Below are positions 1 through 6,888 of a stretch of DNA of 9,121 bases, in pieces. The position numbers were made by a program, and so were the translations under genes. The notes beneath the pieces are model-generated. The model made no database searches. It saw nothing but the letters and a program-made list of their open reading frames with translations, and had not been told where the DNA came from. Source of the DNA: JAYWIG01 sp043789035 (GTDB lineage: Bacteria; Pseudomonadota; Gammaproteobacteria; Burkholderiales; Burkholderiaceae_E); the NCBI GenBank assembly GCA_043789035.1, contig JAYWIG010000263.1, positions 1 to 9,121 of the forward strand, given 5' to 3'. Numbering within the stretch: the stretch's first letter is position 1; each line of letters opens with the position of its first letter.

Positions 1-1
1 G

Positions 2-709
2 GGCGAGGTTGTTGTTATCTTAGATGCTGATTTACAGCATCCACCAGCCATGATTCACGAATTCTTAGCTAAGTGGCGAGCCGGCGCTGACGTTGTGTAC
101 GCCTTGCGCATGAATCGAGACGATGAAAGGCCTACAAAGCGTTGGGCAACTAGTGCTTTTTACTCGCTTCTGAACATGGCTTCGAGGTTTGAAGTGCCTT
201 CTGGCGCAGGTGACTTTCGATTGATGGATAGAAAAGTGGTCGATTCGCTTTTGGCCTTACCTGAAAGAAACCGTTTTATGAAGGGGCTATATGCCTGGGT
301 GGGTTTCAACGCCGTAGCACTGCCCTACATTCCTTCAGTGCGAGGCAATGGGAAGTCAACTTTCGGGCCGTTGGCACTTTTACGAATGTCAGTTGACGGA
401 TTGACATTGTTTACCATGTGGCCGCTTAAGGCGGTGAGTACCATAGGCTTTGTTATTGCGATACTTGGTTTTGTTTACGGTGCAGCGATCACTATCGATC
501 ACTTGGCTTACAGCAACCCAGTCAGCGGCTGGACCACCATTGTTGTTTGTTTGCTTTTGTTTTGCGGCATTCAGTTGATATCCATAGGCGTCATTGGCGA
601 ATATGTTGGTCGAGTCTTTGAAGAAGTAAAGCAAAGGCCGGTATATGTTGTGAAACAAGATACAGGCTCAGGTCTCAAACAAAAAAGTATTTATGACATT
701 GCTTGCTAA
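2..709 (+). CDS. Polyprenyl-phosphate glycosyltransferase, GT2 family (ArnC/DPM1-like), 5' truncated
   Basis: This is the C-terminal 235 residues of a GT2 enzyme that transfers a sugar from a nucleotide sugar to undecaprenyl phosphate at the inner face of the cytoplasmic membrane. The reading frame runs in from the window edge, so the ATG at 50 is internal. The metal-binding motif DADLQHPP lies before that ATG (partial residues 8-15). Further family signatures are GAGDFRLMDRKV and RNRFMKGL. Two hydrophobic segments follow (about residues 137-165 and 175-205), then a short basic tail, as in ArnC/GtrB-type enzymes. About 90-100 N-terminal residues should lie outside the window. Its stop overlaps the start of the downstream ArnT-like gene by 17 nt, which suggests translational coupling. 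Family is secure; the sugar (Ara4N, GlcNAc, GalNAc, glucose or other) cannot be read from the sequence. Confidence 0.92.
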   Translation, partial: GEVVVILDADLQHPPAMIHEFLAKWRAGADVVYALRMNRDDERPTKRWATSAFYSLLNMASRFEVPSGAGDFRLMDRKVVDSLLALPERNRFMKGLYAWVGFNAVALPYIPSVRGNGKSTFGPLALLRMSVDGLTLFTMWPLKAVSTIGFVIAILGFVYGAAITIDHLAYSNPVSGWTTIVVCLLLFCGIQLISIGVIGEYVGRVFEEVKQRPVYVVKQDTGSGLKQKSIYDIAC

Positions 710-2288
710 GTTTGCTTCTAAGCATGTTCTATTCGTTTGTGCATTGGTGCTGTTCTTGCTGAGCTTTACTGCTTGGCTACGGCCCCTGGCCATGCCTGAC
801 GAAGGCCGCTATGTCGGGGTGGCTTGGGAGATGGTACGAAACGGTGATTGGGCCGTACCAATGCTTAACGGGTTGCCGTTTTTTCATAAACCTCCGCTCT
901 TTTACTGGATTACAGCCGTTCCGCTCTCGGTATTTGGGCCAATCGAGTTTGCTGGTCGCATTGCGCCGATCTTTGGAGGCTTTATTGGTTGCATGTCTGC
1001 GTATTTTTTTGTGCGGTTTTGGTTGAATAAAGACTTCGCTTTTACTTTGCTGATTACTCTGTTGGCATTCCCCGCATGGTTTTTAGGTGCTCAGTATGCC
1101 AATTTAGATATGTTGGTCGCGGGTTTGATTTCCGTTACCACGCTGTTGTTAGCGCATACCTGCTTTCTTATCACTCAGAACAAGTCTTATAAAACATGGT
1201 TGTTGGGCGCTTACGCATTTGCCGCGCTTGGCCTGCTGGCTAAAGGCTTAATCGGTGTAGTTTTGCCGGGTGTGATTATCGTCAGTTGGTTACTGATTTC
1301 AGCCCAGTGGCGAGTACTATGGAAACTTGTGTCGATACCTGGAGTTTTACTTTTTTTAGGTATCGCAAGCCCTTGGTTTATAGCTATGCAGATGCGATAT
1401 GACGGGTTTAGCCAATACTTCTTTATAGAACAGCACTTTAAACGTTTTACTTCTTCGACTTTCAACAATGTTCGTCCTGTCTACTTTTATTTCCTAGTTT
1501 TAATGCTTGTTACTTTACCCTGGTGGCCGTGGCTGCTGGCATCGTTACGTTCAAGAAGTCGGTCGGGGCAGATTGAAAGTATATTGACGAACCTAGGTGA
1601 TCCGATCGAGGTAAAAATACGATTGCTAATGTGGGTTTGGCTGCTGTCGATCTTGCTTTTTTTCTCGATACCAAGTTCTAAGCTAATTGGTTATGTCTTG
1701 CCCGCGATGGTGCCGCTTGTGTATCTCATTTCAATGCGTATCCAGGCGACAAAAAACGGATTAAAAAAGTTGGCCTTCAGTGCCATACTAGGCCTGCTAA
1801 TTTCTTGGTCTGTCGTTGCCTGGTTTTCATTGCATACCGAAAAGTCATCAAAAGAGATGGCGTCGGTTTTGTTAAAACGTTTACAGCGCGATGAGCCAGT
1901 ATTCTTAATCAATAACTATACCTATGATTTACCTTTTTATGCGGGTCTGCAAGCGCCCATGATCGTAGTGGATTCTTGGGCTCAATTTGGAAAAGCTATG
2001 AAGGATGATTGGCGAAAAGAGTTGTTCGATGCCCGACGATTTGGCCAAATGACAGGCGCTAAAACATTGCTTGATATCGGTGACTTAGGCAATCGGCTGT
2101 GCGATTCACCTAGATCTTGGATAGTCGCAAGCTCAGCGATAGTGCGCTTAGAAAAGAATTTAGCAACAGCCGAACTCATAGGAACATTCGATGATAAAAA
2201 ATTATGGCTAATCAATCGAGAGCTTCCAGAAACGGCGGCTATTCTGAAATGCGAAAGAAAACCCATTGCCGACTTACGCAGTAGGTAA
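693..2288 (+). CDS. ArnT-like lipid-carrier-dependent glycosyltransferase (GT83, PMT superfamily)
   Basis: A 531-residue integral membrane protein that should take a sugar from a polyprenyl-phosphate donor and attach it to a periplasmic acceptor, lipid A in characterised ArnT enzymes. The first transmembrane helix (about 11-29) is followed by the loop carrying the conserved acidic pair D36-E37 in MPDEGRY, and then by the ArnT-like block GDWAVPMLNG...FHKPPLFYW (51-72). Other family marks are NLDM (D139), FFIEQHFKRF (243-252) and FSIPSSKLIGYVLP (324-337). Hydrophobic helices continue to about residue 380. Residues 380-531 form a soluble, probably periplasmic domain. Length fits ArnT (about 550). 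No good Shine-Dalgarno precedes the ATG, consistent with coupling to the upstream GT2 gene. The 3' end overlaps the opposite-strand GtrA-like gene by 50 nt. The substrate is not determined; FlmK/LgmB-type GalN or GlcN transfer fits the neighbours better than Ara4N. Confidence 0.9.
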   Translation: MTLLAKFASKHVLFVCALVLFLLSFTAWLRPLAMPDEGRYVGVAWEMVRNGDWAVPMLNGLPFFHKPPLFYWITAVPLSVFGPIEFAGRIAPIFGGFIGCMSAYFFVRFWLNKDFAFTLLITLLAFPAWFLGAQYANLDMLVAGLISVTTLLLAHTCFLITQNKSYKTWLLGAYAFAALGLLAKGLIGVVLPGVIIVSWLLISAQWRVLWKLVSIPGVLLFLGIASPWFIAMQMRYDGFSQYFFIEQHFKRFTSSTFNNVRPVYFYFLVLMLVTLPWWPWLLASLRSRSRSGQIESILTNLGDPIEVKIRLLMWVWLLSILLFFSIPSSKLIGYVLPAMVPLVYLISMRIQATKNGLKKLAFSAILGLLISWSVVAWFSLHTEKSSKEMASVLLKRLQRDEPVFLINNYTYDLPFYAGLQAPMIVVDSWAQFGKAMKDDWRKELFDARRFGQMTGAKTLLDIGDLGNRLCDSPRSWIVASSAIVRLEKNLATAELIGTFDDKKLWLINRELPETAAILKCERKPIADLRSR

Positions 2289-2649
2289 ACACCGCAACTC
2301 CTAATAGAACAATAAAGAGGTTAACGGCATAGTGAATATTGGTCCATTGAAGTAGCATCAGATAGGCGGTTTCATTCAATAAAAAGCCGCTCAGTGATAA
2401 CGCAAAGAACCGAGCAATTGTCTTTGCCGGTGGGTTTCTATGGTTTTTGAAAGTAATAAAGAAGTGTCCGATAAAAGATACGATAAATGCGACTAACCAT
2501 CCACTAATATTCGAAAGACTTGGAGCGATTTGCCAGTACTCTACCAGTGTATAAACGGTGACAAAATGCGTCGTAGCTGCGGCGCAACCGACGGCAATAA
2601 ACCGTAGTATTTCTTTATGTCTATTTCTCGCGACAACTCTATTCATCAT
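2239..2649 (-). CDS. GtrA-like small membrane protein (candidate lipid-linked sugar flippase)
   Basis: A 136-residue protein of the GtrA/DPMS family with four predicted membrane helices (about 14-34, 44-67, 78-98, 105-125). Features typical of the family are the start RFIAVGCAAATTHFVTVYTL, the middle ISGWLVAFIVSFIGHFFITF with its F-x(2)-F-x(2)-H/T-F pattern, and the end SRQWVFF. GtrA proteins are thought to move undecaprenyl-phosphate sugars across the inner membrane, and this fits between the flanking GT2 and GT83 enzymes. The start at 2649 is supported by GGAGAA 11 nt upstream; a second ATG follows immediately. The gene is oddly placed: it faces the opposite way from its partners, overlaps the GT83 3' end by 50 nt and the deacetylase 5' end by 33 nt, and fills the whole gap between them. 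Family assignment is good; the flippase role is inferred. Confidence 0.88.
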   Translation of the reverse strand: MMNRVVARNRHKEILRFIAVGCAAATTHFVTVYTLVEYWQIAPSLSNISGWLVAFIVSFIGHFFITFKNHRNPPAKTIARFFALSLSGFLLNETAYLMLLQWTNIHYAVNLFIVLLGVAVFTYCVSRQWVFFRISE

Positions 2650-3501
2650 ATTAATTTTGATTCTCCAGCACGGCCCAGCAAAGGCATTTGTGTGGCAGCG
2701 GACGATTTTGGCTTAAATCCCGGGGTTAACCAAGCCAGTTTAAATTTGGCACAGACTAAACGCTTAAGCGCGATAGGATGCATGGTCGGGGCGCCCTCAT
2801 GGAGCGATGGTAGCAAGTTACTGGGGCAAACAAAACTATCACACATCGATGTTGGTTTGCATCTGGATTTTACCGAGTATCCATTGCGGCCAAAATCTCG
2901 GTTTTCATTGATCGAGCTCATTGCTAGATGCTACACTGGGCTGCTCAATCCAGTAGCAATTCGAGAAGAAATTTGTGCCCAACTCGATGCATTTGAAGAT
3001 GCAATGAACCGGCAGCCGATGTATGTTGATGGCCATCAACATATTCATCAATTGCCTGTCATTTCAAATCTGCTTTTAGAAGAGCTATCTAGACGTTATG
3101 CAACAAATTCAATTTGGCTGCGAAGTACCCTTGTACATGCGGTCGAGCAGAGACCTAGTTTCGTAAAATCTCTCGAAGTCATTAAGCCACAAGTGATTGT
3201 TAGTTTGGGAGGTAAACGCTTTGCGGACAGCTTAGGCAGAGCGGGCTTTCCGTGTAACAGCCGCCTGTTCGGGGTCTATGACTTTACTGATTCCCAAAAC
3301 AGATATCGCGCTTTTATGAAATTCTGGTTAGAGAACATTCAAAGAGGTGACCTTATCATGTGCCATCCCAGCTTGAACGGAAATGCTAACGATAGTATTA
3401 GTGCAGCTCGTGTGGCTGAGTATGCTTATTTGAATAGTGACGATTTTAAAAGTGATCTCGACCAGTTCGACTGTCAAGTGACCTCATTATCAAGCATTTA
3501 G
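2617..3501 (+). CDS. ChbG/YdjC-family carbohydrate deacetylase (ChbG/HpnK/NaxD type)
   Basis: A 294-residue soluble enzyme of the YdjC/ChbG family, which removes acetyl groups from N-acetylated amino sugars in a metal-dependent way. The sequence shows VAADDFGLNPGVN (D29 as likely base, D30 as metal ligand), DVGLHLDFTE (H82), VDGHQHIHQLP (D138, H140) and the late block GDLIMCHPSLN, all expected for an active family member. The only usable ATG is at 2617: an in-frame TAG lies at 2605, and no ATG, GTG or TTG codon follows before the catalytic core. No convincing ribosome-binding site precedes it. Next to GT2 and GT83 genes it resembles NaxD of Francisella or LgmC of Bordetella, which deacetylate an undecaprenyl-phosphate-linked HexNAc; HpnK of hopanoid clusters is less likely because no hopanoid gene is visible. 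It ends 9 nt from the convergent acyl-CoA synthetase. Confidence 0.9.
   Translation: MSISRDNSIHHINFDSPARPSKGICVAADDFGLNPGVNQASLNLAQTKRLSAIGCMVGAPSWSDGSKLLGQTKLSHIDVGLHLDFTEYPLRPKSRFSLIELIARCYTGLLNPVAIREEICAQLDAFEDAMNRQPMYVDGHQHIHQLPVISNLLLEELSRRYATNSIWLRSTLVHAVEQRPSFVKSLEVIKPQVIVSLGGKRFADSLGRAGFPCNSRLFGVYDFTDSQNRYRAFMKFWLENIQRGDLIMCHPSLNGNANDSISAARVAEYAYLNSDDFKSDLDQFDCQVTSLSSI
2661..2666 (-). promoter_or_regulatory. Shine-Dalgarno of the GtrA-like gene
   Basis: GGAGAA on the minus strand, 11 nt before the ATG at 2649. It lies inside the coding sequence of the divergent deacetylase and favours the first of two adjacent ATG codons. The deacetylase itself lacks a comparable site. Confidence 0.55.
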
Positions 3502-3510
3502 TCCTCACTT

Positions 3511-5193
3511 CTACGCCGTCTTGGCAATAGCGATACCTAATTCACGAATCATTGCATCGCGCATCACGAATTTTTGTGGCTTACCTGTGACCGTCATTGG
3601 TAACTGGTCCACGAAGCGTACATAGTGGGGAATCTTGTAATGTGCTATCTGGCCATGGCAAAAATCGCGAATTTCTTGCTCTGTGCTTATTTGGTTTGGC
3701 TTTAAGACGACCCAGCACGCGACTTGCTCACCATATTTATTATCGGGAACACCAAATACTTGTACTTCTTGAATTTTCGGGTGCTTAAACAAGTACTCCT
3801 CTACCTCACGAGGAAATACGTTTTCACCCCCGCGAATCAACATATCTTTGACTCGGCCAACGATGTTGCAAAAGCCTTGCTCATCGATGGTTGCTAAGTC
3901 ACCGGTATGCATCCAGCCGTCTTGAATCGATTCGGCTGTTCGTACCGATTCATCCCAATAGCCCTTCATCACCGAATAGCCTTTAGTGCAGAGCTCTCCT
4001 TTTTGCCCGACTTTTACGATTTGCCCCTGTTCATCAATGATTTTTACTTCAAGATGCGGAAGGACTCGCCCTACGGTAGATACACGTTTTTCCAAAGAAT
4101 CATCGGCAGCACTTTGGAAGGATACGGGACTTGTCTCCGTCATTCCGTAAGCGATGGTGACTTCGCTCATGCCCATGTCGGCCACAACACGTTTCATTGT
4201 TGCTATGGGGCAGGGAGCACCAGCCATAATTCCCGTGCGTAAGCTCTTTACATTGAACTTGGCGAAATCAGGGTGCTCAAGCTGGGCGATAAACATGGTA
4301 GGTACGCCGTGCAGCGCAGTGCATTGCTCTTCAGACACTGCCTGTAACGTTAAAACTGGGTCGAAGCCTTCACTCGGAAACACCATCGCAGAGCCATTGC
4401 TGACGCATGCTAGAACGCCTAGAACCATGCCAAAACAATGGTACAGAGGCACAGGTATGCAAAGTTTATCCTTTTGGCTTAATTGCATCGCCTTTGCCAC
4501 AGCGATTGCGTTATTGACAATGTTGTAATGCGATAAGGTTGCGCCCTTGGGATTGCCAGTTGTACCGCTGGTAAATTGAATATTGATCGCATCATGGGGG
4601 TTGAGATTTTTAGATAATTCATCTAACCGGTCACGCAACTTTTCCGTACCGTTCGCCATGACATCAGCGAAGTTCAACATGCCAGGTACTTGGGATTTGC
4701 CAACCTTAATAATGGTTTTTAGGTGTGGTAGTTTTTCTGCCCAAAGTGCTTGCATCATACTGATGTAATCGCTGCTCTTAAATGATTCAGCAATCACTAT
4801 CGCTTTCATCTGCACTTTGTTAAGCGCATATTCCAACTCACTCAATCGGTAGGCTGGATTAATGTTCACTAAAACTGCGCCAATTCTTGCGGTTGCGAAT
4901 TGGGTAAGCAGCCATTCACTGCGATTGGGTGACCAAATACCGACCCTATCACCCTGCACGATTCCGATGTCAATTAATCTCGCAGCCAATTTATCTATTT
5001 CATCGGCGAGTTCATTCCAAGTCCAACGAATATTTTCAGCACAAAATACCGCTGCTAACTTAGTGCCATGTAGCTTTCTAGTTTGCTCAAAAAACTGAGG
5101 GATAGTGATTTCTGTCAAACTTAGCGATGTGTCGCCCCGCACATGGGAAAGGCCATCGATAGGAATGGAGTTTGTAGAAATAGGCATGCTCAT
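3511..5193 (-). CDS. Acyl-CoA synthetase, AMP-binding family (ACSF2-like)
   Basis: A 560-residue adenylate-forming enzyme that should activate a fatty acid to acyl-CoA through an acyl-AMP intermediate, in the cytoplasm or at the membrane. Visible motifs: the P-loop FTSGTTGNPKGATLSHYN (207-224), YGMTETSP (349-356), the ATP-ribose motif HTGDLA (429-434), the hinge GRVKDMLIRGGENVFPREVEE (446-466), and the C-terminal catalytic lysine K538 in TVTGKPQK. The TLSHYNIVNN block after the P-loop and the total length point to the ACSF2/medium-chain group rather than classical FadD. The start is supported by AAGGA 9 nt upstream. A hairpin with a T-tract sits between it and the preceding gshA, so it probably has its own transcription or depends on readthrough. 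Chain-length preference cannot be read. The alkB fragment in the same window makes fatty acids from alkane oxidation possible substrates. Confidence 0.93.
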   Translation of the reverse strand: MSMPISTNSIPIDGLSHVRGDTSLSLTEITIPQFFEQTRKLHGTKLAAVFCAENIRWTWNELADEIDKLAARLIDIGIVQGDRVGIWSPNRSEWLLTQFATARIGAVLVNINPAYRLSELEYALNKVQMKAIVIAESFKSSDYISMMQALWAEKLPHLKTIIKVGKSQVPGMLNFADVMANGTEKLRDRLDELSKNLNPHDAINIQFTSGTTGNPKGATLSHYNIVNNAIAVAKAMQLSQKDKLCIPVPLYHCFGMVLGVLACVSNGSAMVFPSEGFDPVLTLQAVSEEQCTALHGVPTMFIAQLEHPDFAKFNVKSLRTGIMAGAPCPIATMKRVVADMGMSEVTIAYGMTETSPVSFQSAADDSLEKRVSTVGRVLPHLEVKIIDEQGQIVKVGQKGELCTKGYSVMKGYWDESVRTAESIQDGWMHTGDLATIDEQGFCNIVGRVKDMLIRGGENVFPREVEEYLFKHPKIQEVQVFGVPDNKYGEQVACWVVLKPNQISTEQEIRDFCHGQIAHYKIPHYVRFVDQLPMTVTGKPQKFVMRDAMIRELGIAIAKTA

Positions 5194-5214
5194 TTTGCGT
5201 AATCCTTGCTGCTT

Positions 5215-5249
5215 AAAAAATTCACCAGCTCAGCTCAGTAGCTGAGCTG
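5215..5249 (-). terminator. Probable Rho-independent terminator after gshA
   Basis: Beginning 3 nt after the gshA stop, the minus strand reads CAGCTCAG, CTA, then CTGAGCTG: an 8-bp perfect stem with a 3-nt loop (5231-5249). A second, shifted copy of the 3' arm allows an alternative 8-bp stem with an 8-nt loop (5226-5249). Only five bases separate that second fold from a run of six T (5220-5215). The T-run lies just before the acyl-CoA synthetase ribosome-binding site, so the element could either end the gshA transcript or attenuate readthrough. Confidence 0.55.
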
Positions 5250-5252
5250 CTC

Positions 5253-6779
5253 TTAAACCAATAGTCTTTCCGGTGACATATATTGTTTGCGATAGGTTTC
5301 AAAATCAAGTACATCGGCCACTTCGATTGCGCGCTGATCGGCGAGCGATTTTTCTGTAAGTGCTACAAATTGCGCCTGCTCCAGTGGGCTCCAAGGCATT
5401 GCGAGTAAATCGTTTTTTGCCTTTAGAGACTGAGTTTGAATGAATGACACGAAGTTATTGTCGTGGCTTGCCGCCATGGCAGCAAGCACTCGTGCTGAAG
5501 GCGTTTGAGATGGGTCTGCCAGACGGTTGTGAGCCATCGTAAGTGCTCGGCTATAGTCAGTTGAGCAATGCGCTTGGTCAAGACTTGCCGCAATGGGCTC
5601 GCACTGAGCAAGAATTTCACTCGCCCAACTCGACAAAGCTACTTCGGCTCCAGAGCGTTTCAATGTTAAGCCTGGCTCTCGCCCGCGCGCGGCAGTATGG
5701 TGTTGGTTATGCTTTATCTCGTCGATCTCAGCTCGGCTGTCGGGCGGGCTATTCGATAATAAACAGTGCAGCAGAAATACGTCGAGAAAGCGCATGGTTT
5801 GTGCATTAATTCCGACTGTTTCAAACGGGTCTAAATCCATTAAACGAACTTCAACATACTCCACACCGCGTTCACGTAATGCGTGCAACGGACGCTCTCC
5901 AGGAAAAATTGTGCGTTTTGGCCGAATTGTTCCGTAAAATTCATTTTCAATTTGCAGCAAGGTAGTTGCAAGTTGTTGATAGTCGCCACCTGGTGTACGG
6001 GTGCCAATAGGTTCATAGGCGTGGTAGGGTCGAGTAAGTGCGTCATTGAGTGAGGCTGCGTAGCCATCTAGGCTGTTGTAGCTTACTGCCAGAGTGGATT
6101 GCGCATCGCTTTGATAACCTAGGCGGCCCATGCGTAAAGATGTGCCATATGGCATGTAGAGCGACTTCTCGCTCAACGTTTGTAAGCCGTGATCTCTGCC
6201 TTTCGCAAAACTTGGGCAAAGCGCAGGGGATGCGCCAAATAGGTAGAGGAGCAGAAAGGCGTTGCGTCGAAAATTTCGGATTAGACCGAAATAATCTTCG
6301 CTGTAAACGCCGGGCAATGACCAGTTATAGTGGATGCCCGAAATAGTCTGCATGCGCCTTCCGTATCGGTGGCCTAAGCCAACCCGATAGATACTCTTAG
6401 CCCTGCCGACGTTGCTTGTACCGAAACGAGCAATAGGAATTGTTTCATCGCTGGGCAGGGCGCAAGGCATGCTTGATACCCAGAGCTGCTCATTTCCTTG
6501 TTCTAGCAACGCTCGATAAACGAATTGATGCGTTTGCGTTAGCTCGTGAACGCAATCGTCAACCAATGCGTGAGCACCGGTAATCAGTTCTAACTGGGAT
6601 TCACTGTAATCGGTTGTTATGCTGGGGTGCGTGAGTGCTGAGCCTAAAGCTTTTGGATGGGCTGTTAATGCAAGGCTGGCATCAGGCAAAGCACGAAGGC
6701 TTTCTTTTTCAATGCCGCGTCGAATGCCGCCAAGGCGAGCAGGGGTAAGTGCCGTAAGGCGTTGCAAGAAATCGTTCAT
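5253..6779 (-). CDS. gshA: Glutamate-cysteine ligase (gamma-glutamylcysteine synthetase)
   Basis: Catalyses ATP-dependent joining of L-glutamate and L-cysteine, the first and usually rate-limiting step of glutathione synthesis, in the cytosol. The 508 residues fit the proteobacterial class 1 enzyme (E. coli about 518). Diagnostic stretches are GGIRRGIEKESLR (17-29, with the metal-binding acidic residues), HPSITTDYSESQLELIT (51-67), GHRYGRRMQTISGIHYNWS (136-154), a central YNSLDGYAASLNDAL segment and VEYVEVRLMDLDPF. The ATG at 6779 gives an N-terminus in the expected position, although no strong Shine-Dalgarno is visible. It follows the LuxR-type regulator gene on the same strand after a 109-nt gap and is followed by a probable terminator. 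gshB is not in the window. Identity is clear from length and motif order. Confidence 0.96.
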   Translation of the reverse strand: MNDFLQRLTALTPARLGGIRRGIEKESLRALPDASLALTAHPKALGSALTHPSITTDYSESQLELITGAHALVDDCVHELTQTHQFVYRALLEQGNEQLWVSSMPCALPSDETIPIARFGTSNVGRAKSIYRVGLGHRYGRRMQTISGIHYNWSLPGVYSEDYFGLIRNFRRNAFLLLYLFGASPALCPSFAKGRDHGLQTLSEKSLYMPYGTSLRMGRLGYQSDAQSTLAVSYNSLDGYAASLNDALTRPYHAYEPIGTRTPGGDYQQLATTLLQIENEFYGTIRPKRTIFPGERPLHALRERGVEYVEVRLMDLDPFETVGINAQTMRFLDVFLLHCLLSNSPPDSRAEIDEIKHNQHHTAARGREPGLTLKRSGAEVALSSWASEILAQCEPIAASLDQAHCSTDYSRALTMAHNRLADPSQTPSARVLAAMAASHDNNFVSFIQTQSLKAKNDLLAMPWSPLEQAQFVALTEKSLADQRAIEVADVLDFETYRKQYMSPERLLV

Positions 6780-6824
6780 GAGGGCGTAGTTTGTTGATGT
6801 TCTAAATAGCTAGTTTTGCCCTCT

Positions 6825-6851
6825 AGTATGACGCACTGATGGAAATACCAA
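6825..6851 (-). promoter_or_regulatory. Possible sigma-70 promoter for gshA
   Basis: In the 109-nt gap upstream of gshA the minus strand has TTGGTA (6851-6846) and CATACT (6830-6825), separated by 15 nt. This would put transcription start roughly 40 nt before the ATG. Matches to consensus are partial and the spacer is short, so this is tentative. The rest of the gap holds only a 5-bp hairpin (6864-6877) without a T-tract. Confidence 0.25.
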
Positions 6852-6888
6852 TTTTGGGGGAAGGGGTGTCGTCACCCACTTCGTATTC

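Noticed and set aside
389..658. Minus-strand open frame of 89 codons inside the GT2 gene
   Set aside because: It lies wholly antisense to a clear GT2 coding region and its translation shows no family pattern.
2..3501. Interpretation as a classical Ara4N (arn) operon
   Set aside because: No arnA, arnB, arnD, arnE or arnF is visible, and the deacetylase is of ChbG/YdjC type rather than the ArnD (NodB-like) type, so the HexNAc/NaxD-type reading is preferred.
3907..4528. Two overlapping plus-strand open frames inside the acyl-CoA synthetase gene
   Set aside because: They are antisense to well-conserved AMP-binding motifs and resemble no known family.
5543..6346. Plus-strand open frames inside gshA
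   Set aside because: They are antisense shadows of a full-length, motif-complete gshA; the cysteine- and arginine-rich translations look non-coding.
6864..6877. Inverted repeat GGGTG/CACCC downstream of the regulator gene, considered as a terminator
   Set aside because: The stem is only 5 bp and no T-tract follows on the minus strand; too weak to call.
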